A stretch of 5,077 nucleotides of DNA from positions 1 to 5,077 of the forward strand of contig URMC01000102.1 in the NCBI GenBank assembly GCA_900548735.1. The letters are read 5' to 3'. Of this stretch, positions 1-5,077 are shown piece after piece; position 1 is the stretch's first letter, and each line of letters starts with the position of its first letter. The notes beneath the pieces were generated by a model that saw nothing but the letters and a program-made list of their open reading frames with translations, ran no database searches and was not told the DNA's origin. The stretch comes from an uncultured Eubacteriales bacterium. GTDB taxonomy: Bacteria > Bacillota > Clostridia > Oscillospirales > CAG-272. A program made the translations under genes and the position numbers.

Positions 1-2
1 CG

Positions 3-155
3 GTGGGGGAGAATACGGAACTGAAAAATGCCAACAGCATTACGTTTACTTTCAACAATCCGCATAGAATTTACGCATGGATTGCGGTGGTGCCCGCGGC
101 GCTGTTGCTTGGCGCGGCGGTGTATCTGCTGATTGCAAGGAGGCGGATTGTATGA
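3..155 (+). CDS. C-terminal end of a membrane-anchored surface protein (5' end outside the window)
   Basis: Only the last 50 residues are visible; the reading frame is open from the left edge to the TGA at 153-155. About 26 polar residues with a beta-strand-like stretch (SITFTFNNP) are followed by a hydrophobic helix of about 20 residues (from IAVVPAALLLG to YLLIA) and a short basic tail, RRRIV. By the positive-inside rule this is a C-terminal membrane anchor, with the body of the protein outside the cell and only the tail in the cytoplasm. It is not an LPXTG-type sortase signal, because no LPXTG is seen before the helix. The stop overlaps the start of the next gene (ATGA), so the two are probably translationally coupled. 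The family cannot be named from this fragment. A vWA or Ig-like extracellular domain upstream is possible but unsupported here. Confidence 0.8.
   Translation: MGENTELKNANSITFTFNNPHRIYAWIAVVPAALLLGAAVYLLIARRRIV
137..143 (+). promoter_or_regulatory. Ribosome binding site of the three-helix membrane protein gene
   Basis: AAGGAGG lies 8 bases before the ATG at 152, inside the end of the preceding coding region. This near-perfect Shine-Dalgarno match decides the start in favour of 152. The upstream in-frame ATG at 77 would add 25 residues with no membrane or domain logic. Confidence 0.88.
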
Positions 156-1918
156 CAGCACTGGAATTTCTGATGCCGTTTCTGACCGTGGCGCTGTTGC
201 TTGGCATCGGCGTGGTAGCGGTGCTTTGCATCCGGGCGGAGCGGCGTCTTGCCGACCGCAAAAACATCAGTCTTGGCAACTATAAACAAAAAAATTACCT
301 GTTTTACGTCACAAAGGACGTGCCGGTTTTCGTGGTCGCACTGGCTCTGCTGGTGGCGGACGCGGCGCTGGTTGTGCTGGCGCTGACGCACCCGGTTGTC
401 CGCCTGTATGCCGTTCCGCTCGGCGTTTCGGCGCCCGTGGCGGCAGTGGTGGCGTGGCTCTCTTTCTCGCGCGGCAAATGCGCAAGAGACCTGCATGTGT
501 TTGATGAATACTACGTCCGCGTGCAGGATCTGCTGATGAGCAAGGAACGGCTGGAATCCGAAATCGGCGTGTGCCGCCGCCGCGTGGACGAACTGCGCGG
601 GAAACTGAATTCCACCATCGGCAGTTTCAACAAAAACCTTGCCAACGATATTCCGGGCGGCTTTGTGAGGGAACTGTTTGCCCCGCTGGACGGCATGATC
701 TCCGGGTATCTGGCGGATATTTCCAAATTCTCCGCAGAGATTGAAAAGGCGTTCAACGCCGCGCTTGCCGAGTTTTTACATGAAAACACGGTGCCGGAGC
801 TGAACATCCTGCCGCTCCGCGCTTTTGACGAGGTGGCGGTGGATGACCTGCTGGACTCCATCAAAACCACTTTCGGCAGTAAGATTGCCGCCATTGTGAC
901 CGAAGAAGCGCTGAACGGCAAAGTAAAGAACGCCGAAGCGCTGGGCAATATCATGAATCTCTTACACGACCTGGACGTGCAGGTGGAGGAGGACGTGCTG
1001 GCACGGTTTCTGACCGTGGCGGCAGGTTTTCCGGACCGGGAGCGGCTGGCGGCGCTGTTGTACCGCAACAAGCAGATTCCGGCGGCGCTGGTGCTGGGCA
1101 AACTGATTCCCGAAAACGCGGAATGGGCGTTTGTGGAGGGGATGTATGGCGCTTACCATACAAGAGACCGGGTCGCCATTCTCACCGAACTTTGCCGGGG
1201 CGACCGGCGCACGATGTGCCGCGGGTTCCTTGCCGGCACCGACGCGGCGGCGCTTTCTGCCATCAACACCGTGCTGGAAGATATGAAAAAATCCGGTATC
1301 GAGAACGGCGCGGTGCGGCTGTGCCGCGCGCATCGCCTGATTCTCGGCAATTCTTATGCCGCGGGCAACTCCGGCAACCTGTTTGAAAACCTGGCGCTGA
1401 TGCTCTTTGACCGCCGCACCGAGCTGGGGCTTGACGATGACGAGCAATCGCGCGTGCGCGACATCTGCGCCGGGGGAGATTTTCTTGCCCACAGCAAAGA
1501 GATCGCGGCACTGTACCAAAAAGGCACGGCGGCAATCGCCCCGCTGGCGGATTCCGCCACCAGAATTCTTCTGTACTATCTCGGCTCCCCGGCAGGGGAG
1601 AGTGGGTTGTTGCGCCCCGACTTGCTGGCGGCTTTGCTTGCCGAATACCGCTTTACGTTAAGTTTTGGCGACCTCGGCACCTACCGCACATTGCTCACGG
1701 CACTGACGCTGCTTTGCGAAACCGATGAAACGGCGGCTGCCGTGCTTACCGAATGGGCAAGCGTGCCGTCTGCCGTGTCGCTGACCGGCGTCACCGCCAA
1801 GGAGGCAGGAAAGCGCCTGTTGGCATATTTGACCGCCAATGACCGGGTGCGGCTGCGTTCGGTTGTCTACCGCACCGAGAAAGACCGGCAGACGCTGGAT
1901 CGCATCGTGCGCGCATAA
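152..1918 (+). CDS. Three-helix membrane protein with coiled coil and large cytoplasmic helical domain, unknown family
   Basis: Product of 588 residues; function not recognised. Start chosen at the ATG overlapping the previous stop (ATGA), with AAGGAGG 8 bases ahead. Seen in sequence: hydrophobic helices at about residues 6-27, 57-78 and 85-105. The loop between the first two (28-56) is rich in Arg and Lys, and the third is followed by a basic SRGKCARD stretch. By the positive-inside rule the N-terminus is outside and everything after residue 105 is cytoplasmic. Residues about 115-160 are charged with heptad-like spacing and probably form a coiled coil. The remaining 430 or so residues are Ala/Leu-rich with short amphipathic helices, resembling alpha-solenoid (HEAT-like) scaffolds, but no catalytic motif is seen. 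Its position ahead of a vWA/PP2C/kinase set suggests a membrane platform or receptor subunit for them. That role is inference. Confidence is high for the gene and topology, low for function. Confidence 0.88.
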   Translation: MTALEFLMPFLTVALLLGIGVVAVLCIRAERRLADRKNISLGNYKQKNYLFYVTKDVPVFVVALALLVADAALVVLALTHPVVRLYAVPLGVSAPVAAVVAWLSFSRGKCARDLHVFDEYYVRVQDLLMSKERLESEIGVCRRRVDELRGKLNSTIGSFNKNLANDIPGGFVRELFAPLDGMISGYLADISKFSAEIEKAFNAALAEFLHENTVPELNILPLRAFDEVAVDDLLDSIKTTFGSKIAAIVTEEALNGKVKNAEALGNIMNLLHDLDVQVEEDVLARFLTVAAGFPDRERLAALLYRNKQIPAALVLGKLIPENAEWAFVEGMYGAYHTRDRVAILTELCRGDRRTMCRGFLAGTDAAALSAINTVLEDMKKSGIENGAVRLCRAHRLILGNSYAAGNSGNLFENLALMLFDRRTELGLDDDEQSRVRDICAGGDFLAHSKEIAALYQKGTAAIAPLADSATRILLYYLGSPAGESGLLRPDLLAALLAEYRFTLSFGDLGTYRTLLTALTLLCETDETAAAVLTEWASVPSAVSLTGVTAKEAGKRLLAYLTANDRVRLRSVVYRTEKDRQTLDRIVRA

Positions 1919-1920
1919 GA

Positions 1921-1927
1921 AAGGAGG
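1921..1927 (+). promoter_or_regulatory. Ribosome binding site of the first vWA gene
   Basis: AAGGAGG sits 7 bases before the ATG at 1935, in the 16-base gap after the previous stop. It rules out the longer in-frame start at 1839, which would overlap the upstream gene by 80 bases and add 32 residues unlike any vWA N-terminus. Confidence 0.88.
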
Positions 1928-1934
1928 AACAGAG

Positions 1935-2561
1935 ATGGAAGAATCCGTAAAAAAGCCGAAACTGCTCCTTTCCTTTGTGATGGATAACGGGGTGTCCGTC
2001 TCCGGCGAAAAGCTGGGGGCGCTGATGACCGGCTTCCGCGCGTTCTTTGCCGAGACCGCAGGGGACGGCGACCTTGAAACCGAGCTGATCTGCTACGATA
2101 CTTTTGCGCCGCGTGTGGTCAAATCCTTTGCCTCGCCGGAGGTTCTGCCCGTGAAGGGCGGCAGGTTCCCCCTGTTTGCAAGGGCGACGGAGCTGGCGAT
2201 GGACCGGCTGTTTGCAAGAGAAGCGGAGTGGAAGGGGAAGGGCGAGGAGACCGCCCGCCCGTGGCTGTTTCTGCTCTCGGACGGGATGACGCTGGATGAA
2301 ACCGAAGCCGTGGTTGCCCGGATGGACGCGGCGGAGCGCGAAGGGCGGCTGATGGTGCTTCCGTTCCGGCTCTCCCCGAAGTTGCGTTCCGAGAGAATTC
2401 AGAGCCTGGATCGCACCAAACATATGATTGAAATACTGGAGGGGCACATCCCGGATTTCTTCGGGTTTGTGACCGCAAAACTCCGCGCAAGAGACGAGGC
2501 GCCGGCAGGCGGCACGGCGCGGTTTACCAAAAACGATTTTGAGGGGTGGGCGCTGTTATGA
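1935..2561 (+). CDS. TerY/YegL-like vWA domain protein with degraded metal-binding (MIDAS) motif
   Basis: Product of 208 residues, about the usual size of single-domain TerY/YegL vWA proteins. Start set by AAGGAGG at 1921. It looks cytoplasmic: no signal peptide or membrane helix. After a short lysine-containing leader comes strand 1 (KLLLSFVMD), then the metal-site region D17-N-G-V-S21-V-S-G. The family normally has DxSxS, so the first Ser is Gly here. The usual GGT loop reads GGR (residues 75-77), so the metal-binding Thr is probably lost. The later strand WLFLLSDGMTLD (110-121) keeps the typical DG-x-x-x-D ending. The C-terminal segment IPDFFGFVTAKL (about 175-190) resembles the FFxWxSxS end of TerY proteins. 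In TerY-P and YegL-K-I modules such proteins pair with a PP2C phosphatase and a kinase, which is what follows here. Loss of metal-site residues suggests a structural or metal-independent partner, perhaps to the second vWA protein. It overlaps the next gene by ATGA. Confidence 0.82.
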   Translation: MEESVKKPKLLLSFVMDNGVSVSGEKLGALMTGFRAFFAETAGDGDLETELICYDTFAPRVVKSFASPEVLPVKGGRFPLFARATELAMDRLFAREAEWKGKGEETARPWLFLLSDGMTLDETEAVVARMDAAEREGRLMVLPFRLSPKLRSERIQSLDRTKHMIEILEGHIPDFFGFVTAKLRARDEAPAGGTARFTKNDFEGWALL

Positions 2562-3499
2562 TTATTCAGAAATGGAAACAGTGCGGCACCCGCGCACAGG
2601 GCAAGGATCATATCAACGCGGGCGTTGTCTGCCAGGACAACGTGGCGGCGCTTTCCCGCGGCGGCGTGCATGCCATTGCCCTATCCGACGGGGGCGGCAG
2701 CCGCAAATATTCCGAGGTCGGTTCCGCCTGTTCCACCGCCGCCGCGTGCCGGCTGTTGGTGGAGAAGTTTGACGAGTATTATGACCGGTTGGACGAAATC
2801 GACGCGGCAGAGGAGGGGAAAGCGGCAAAACTGTTGCTCTCCCTCAGGTTGGAAATTCTGGATGTGATTTTGGGCGCGCTTCGCGCCGAGGTCACGGCGG
2901 AAAAGACCCTGCGCGATTTCGGCTGTACCCTGCAGTTTGCCGCCGTGAAGGACGGGCGGTATCTGGTGGGGCACGTGGGCGACGGTGTGATTGCAGGGCT
3001 GTACCAGCGCGGGCTTGCCCGCCGGGTGCAGGTGCTCTCTCACCCCGAAAACGGAGGCGCACCCAACGTCACGTTTTTCGTGACCGATCATGATGCCAAG
3101 GATCATTTGCGCCTTTCGCACGGCGAATGCCGCCAGCTGGAGGGGATACTGATGATGTCCGACGGACCGGAGGAAGTGCTTTACAGCGTGGAAGGGATGC
3201 ATGCCAACACGCAGAAACTGTTTGACAACTTCCGCGGGGTTGGTCAGGCGGAGTACGAAAAGGCGCTTTCCGCCTTTTTGGTCAAAAGCGTGGCAAAGCA
3301 CAGTTACGATGACCTGAGCCTCAATCTCCTGTATCTGGAAACCGCGGACAGCACCGGGCTCTCACCCGCGTATCTGGAAGAGTTGCTTGCGGGTCTTTCC
3401 TCCCGCTCGCAGGTCACGCGCGTGAGTTCCTATGCTTATTTCGTCGATCCCACCCTGCCGGCGCGCGGGGCGGATGACCTGTCGTTTCTGAGGAGCTGA
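2558..3499 (+). CDS. PP2C-family Ser/Thr protein phosphatase (YegK-like)
   Basis: Product of 313 residues, a metal-dependent protein phosphatase removing phosphate from Ser/Thr residues in the cytoplasm. Motifs in order: C25-Q-D-N (metal Asp 27), SDGGGS at 43-48 (Asp 44), VGDG at 140-143, MMSDG at 199-203 (Asp 202) and DDLSL at 251-255 (Asp 252). These match the conserved Asp/Gly positions of the PP2C_2 type found in TerY-P and YegK proteins, so it should be active. Residues about 72-120 form a helical insert. The last 50 or so residues after the core (YLETADSTGL onward) are an extra tail of unknown role. The ATG at 2558 overlaps the previous stop as ATGA. It has only a weak purine-rich site (GAGGGG, 2541-2546), so translational coupling is likely. 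An in-frame GTG at 2546 would add four residues and is less likely. The most likely substrates are the adjacent kinase and the vWA or membrane proteins, which is inference. Confidence 0.92.
   Translation: MIIQKWKQCGTRAQGKDHINAGVVCQDNVAALSRGGVHAIALSDGGGSRKYSEVGSACSTAAACRLLVEKFDEYYDRLDEIDAAEEGKAAKLLLSLRLEILDVILGALRAEVTAEKTLRDFGCTLQFAAVKDGRYLVGHVGDGVIAGLYQRGLARRVQVLSHPENGGAPNVTFFVTDHDAKDHLRLSHGECRQLEGILMMSDGPEEVLYSVEGMHANTQKLFDNFRGVGQAEYEKALSAFLVKSVAKHSYDDLSLNLLYLETADSTGLSPAYLEELLAGLSSRSQVTRVSSYAYFVDPTLPARGADDLSFLRS
3491..3495 (+). promoter_or_regulatory. Ribosome binding site of the PIN-kinase gene
   Basis: AGGAG lies 6 bases before the ATG at 3502, inside the last codons of the phosphatase gene. 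It supports this start, which gives a product beginning directly at the first PIN-like strand. Confidence 0.75.
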
Positions 3500-3501
3500 C
3501 C

Positions 3502-4839
3502 ATGGCAGAAAAACAGTATTATTATTTGGATAGTTCGGTGCTCTTAGCGCCTGATTTCTACCGGCAACTGGAAACCCTGACCGGTGTGCCCGGCAACCGC
3601 TTTCTGCTGGATAACGCCATCTACCGCGAAATTGAGGACTATCAGAGCCTCGGAAAAGAGAAAGAAGCCCTCACGCTGACGGCGTTTGTCAATCTGCTGG
3701 CGGCGCTTGGGGTCGCCGCGCAGGTGGATACCGCCGGCGGGTTTGACAGCGCATCACTTGCCCCGATGGCGGCAAAAACGCTGTTTGTGCTGACCAACCG
3801 GCAGGAGATTGCGGATCATTTCAGCGACCTTGCGGGTAATGTCACGTTTCTGCGTTTCCGCGAGGGGGCACTGGAGCCTTTTCCGACCGGGTTTGCCGAA
3901 AACGAGCGCGCGTTTTATTTAGAGCGCGACGTGTACGTCAATCAGTTTGACATTGATAGCCTTGATTATGTGTTCTCCCCCCGCTACGGATACCTGAAGC
4001 TGGATAAAAGCAAAGCGTTTTCGGGCGGAGAGGGCGTCTGTTACCGCACATATAACGGGCTTTTCTGCAAGCTGTATTTTAAAAAACACATCACGTATGT
4101 CAACTTCAAAAAGTTGCAGCGTATGGTGGAGATGGGCTGTACCTGCCCCACCATCATGTGGCCCAAGGATATCCTGTATTACCGCAACCAGTTTGTGGGA
4201 TACGTGATGGAGGAGTTGCACGACACCCGTTCCGTGGATGATTTGCGGGACGACGGTTTTTCCGGCTTTTCGATCCTGGATCGGTTTTATATCGTCCGCA
4301 ATTTCCTGCGCAATGTGGAGTATCTGCACGCGCGGGACATTCTGGTGGGGGATATGAAACTGGATAACATCTTAGTCGGCGCGGATAAAAGCGTGTATAT
4401 CATTGATTCCGGCAGCTTTCAGGTGGAGGATTACGCCTGTGACGTGTGCCATAAGGAGTATACCGAAAAACTGTACGTCGGCGATGAGCTCAAACAGATT
4501 CTGCGCACGGTCAAGGAAGAATATTTCCCCATCAACAAGATCATTTTTGAAATTCTGATGCAAAAAGGACCTTTTTACAGCAAGGAGAATACCGAAATCG
4601 ACGGGGATGGAAGCCGGGAATTTACTTACCCCGCGGATATGACGGGGCTGGATCCGAAAACCATGCCGTACCACCTGAAAATGTGGTTTGCGCTCTCGCC
4701 TGCGATGCGGCAGTTCTTTACCCGCTATTTCACGGAGCGCAAGGTTACGTATGTGACCGAGTGGTTGCGTGAGCTGAATGTGTACATTCTCGCCCACGAG
4801 CGCGCGGCAAAAGCGCGCCGGGCGAACGCCAATGCTTAA
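3502..4839 (+). CDS. PIN-like domain fused to a YegI-like divergent protein kinase
   Basis: Product of 445 residues, no membrane helix. The first 125 or so residues look like a PIN-type fold: YYLDSSVLL with Asp 10, RFLLDNAIYREIED with Glu 43 and Glu 45, then LFVLTNRQEI (94-103), where nucleases usually have TND; Arg 100 replaces that Asp. A kinase domain follows from about 160: glycine loop GGEGVCY (175-181), probable ATP-binding Lys 190 in LFCKLYF, hinge region VGYVMEEL (232-239), catalytic loop ILVGDMKLDNILV (280-292) and VYIIDSGSFQ (298-307). Catalytic Asp 284, Lys 286, Asn 289 and metal Asp 302 are present. The HRD His and Arg are Val and Gly, and DFG reads DSG. The GD-x-x-x-x-N and D-x-x-SFQ pattern is typical of YegI-like kinases paired with PP2C and vWA partners. 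A CxxC (313-316) lies in the activation segment. The gene starts 2 bases after the phosphatase stop. Kinase activity is likely; nuclease activity of the PIN-like part is doubtful. Confidence 0.87.
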   Translation: MAEKQYYYLDSSVLLAPDFYRQLETLTGVPGNRFLLDNAIYREIEDYQSLGKEKEALTLTAFVNLLAALGVAAQVDTAGGFDSASLAPMAAKTLFVLTNRQEIADHFSDLAGNVTFLRFREGALEPFPTGFAENERAFYLERDVYVNQFDIDSLDYVFSPRYGYLKLDKSKAFSGGEGVCYRTYNGLFCKLYFKKHITYVNFKKLQRMVEMGCTCPTIMWPKDILYYRNQFVGYVMEELHDTRSVDDLRDDGFSGFSILDRFYIVRNFLRNVEYLHARDILVGDMKLDNILVGADKSVYIIDSGSFQVEDYACDVCHKEYTEKLYVGDELKQILRTVKEEYFPINKIIFEILMQKGPFYSKENTEIDGDGSREFTYPADMTGLDPKTMPYHLKMWFALSPAMRQFFTRYFTERKVTYVTEWLRELNVYILAHERAAKARRANANA

Positions 4840-4852
4840 ATTTCTGACTGAG

Positions 4853-4858
4853 AAGGAG
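4853..4858 (+). promoter_or_regulatory. Ribosome binding site of the second vWA gene
   Basis: AAGGAG lies 7 bases before the ATG at 4866, in the 26-base gap after the kinase stop. No hairpin with a T-run is seen in this gap, so transcription probably continues into the next gene. Confidence 0.85.
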
Positions 4859-4865
4859 AACAGAG

Positions 4866-5077
4866 ATGGACAACAATTTTTTTGAAGATCTGGATTTCGG
4901 TGATTTCGGCGCGCCCGCGGCAGGGTCAACGAGAAAAGTGCCGATCTGCCTGGTGCTGGATTGCAGTGGCTCTATGCGCTACCCGGACGGCACCCGCCTT
5001 GCCAAGATCGACGAGTTGAACAACAACATCGACGCATTCCTCGATTACGTGCGAAACGACCCCAAGGCATCCAAAAT
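4866..5077 (+). CDS. Second TerY/YegL-like vWA protein with intact MIDAS motif (3' end outside the window)
   Basis: The first 70 residues are visible; the frame is open to the window edge. A short acidic, Phe-rich leader (FFEDLDFGDFG, residues 5-15) and a small linker precede strand 1 (VPICLVLD) and a canonical metal site D32-C-S-G-S36-M, matching DxSxS. Next comes a helix (KIDELNNNIDAFLDYV) of the type seen at the same place in TerY/YegL proteins, where it is usually LN-x-x-x-x-x-F. No signal peptide is seen, so it is probably cytoplasmic. Unlike the vWA protein encoded at 1935-2561, its first metal motif is complete, so it is the better candidate for metal-dependent binding to a partner. 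The rest of the MIDAS (the Thr and the distal Asp) and any C-terminal extension lie beyond the window, so length and extra domains are unknown. Confidence 0.85.
   Translation, partial: MDNNFFEDLDFGDFGAPAAGSTRKVPICLVLDCSGSMRYPDGTRLAKIDELNNNIDAFLDYVRNDPKASK

Noticed and set aside
77..151. Longer start for the three-helix membrane protein at ATG 77.
   Set aside because: The added residues overlap the previous coding region by 79 bases and lack a good ribosome site, while AAGGAGG with ideal spacing precedes the ATG at 152.
98..205. A 16-base direct repeat, GGCGCTGTTGCTTGGC, at 98-113 and 190-205.
   Set aside because: Both copies encode Ala-Leu-Leu-Leu-Gly inside predicted membrane helices of two different genes. 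Shared codon preference in hydrophobic segments explains it, and there is no flanking structure suggesting an attachment site or recombination repeat.
1839..1934. Longer start for the first vWA protein at ATG 1839.
   Set aside because: It overlaps the upstream gene extensively. The ATG at 1935 has a near-perfect ribosome site and begins directly at the vWA first-strand region.
2681..3301. Long open frame on the minus strand (206 codons) under the phosphatase gene, with similar ones at 1791-2447, 962-1519 and 511-1101.
   Set aside because: These are antisense shadows of GC-rich coding sequence. Their translations are low-complexity Arg/Pro/His/Ser-rich, they lack convincing ribosome sites, and the plus-strand genes opposite have clear protein families or features.
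1935..4839. Reading the locus as an anti-phage defence island because of the kinase and PIN-like domain.
   Set aside because: No recognised defence effector, integrase, or mobile-element sequence is visible, and base composition looks even across the genes. A defence role cannot be excluded but nothing here supports it over general signalling.
4840..4865. Possible terminator or promoter between the kinase and second vWA genes.
   Set aside because: The 26-base gap has no inverted repeat with a T-run and is too short for a full promoter; it holds the ribosome site of the next gene.

Overview
The window is a compact run of co-directional plus-strand genes. Neighbouring genes either overlap by ATGA or lie 2 to 26 bases apart, so it looks like one transcription unit whose promoter and terminator both lie outside. 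It is GC-rich by eye. Strong AAGGAGG-type ribosome binding sites and a surface protein ending in one membrane helix plus a short basic tail suggest a high-GC clostridial Firmicute (Oscillospiraceae/Ruminococcaceae-like). That assignment is inference from style; there is no marker gene.

Layout: (1) the C-terminal end of a membrane-anchored, probably extracytoplasmic protein (3-155). (2) A 588-residue protein with three predicted N-terminal membrane helices, a probable coiled coil and a large helical cytoplasmic domain of no recognised family (152-1918). (3) A 208-residue TerY/YegL-like von Willebrand A (vWA) protein with a degraded metal site (1935-2561). (4) A 313-residue PP2C-type Ser/Thr phosphatase with its metal-binding motifs intact (2558-3499). 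(5) A 445-residue protein with an N-terminal PIN-like domain fused to a YegI-like, divergent protein kinase (3502-4839). (6) The start of a second TerY/YegL-like vWA protein with a perfect DxSxS metal motif (4866 to the window end).

Genes 3 to 6 are a variant of the vWA + PP2C + kinase triad known from the tellurite/stress-associated TerY-P modules and from Escherichia coli yegL-yegK-yegI. Three things set this version apart: two vWA proteins, one degraded and one canonical; the PIN-like domain on the kinase; and the coupling to a three-helix membrane protein and a surface-facing anchor protein. A reasonable working model is a membrane-associated phospho-switch. The anchor and the three-helix protein would provide the membrane platform, the kinase and phosphatase would set a phosphorylation state, and the vWA proteins would act as metal-dependent adaptors. 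The trigger and output are not visible here, and no TerB/C/D/Z-type tellurium-resistance gene is present in the window.

No RNA gene, CRISPR array, insertion sequence or terminator was seen, and no gap without a gene exceeds 26 bases.
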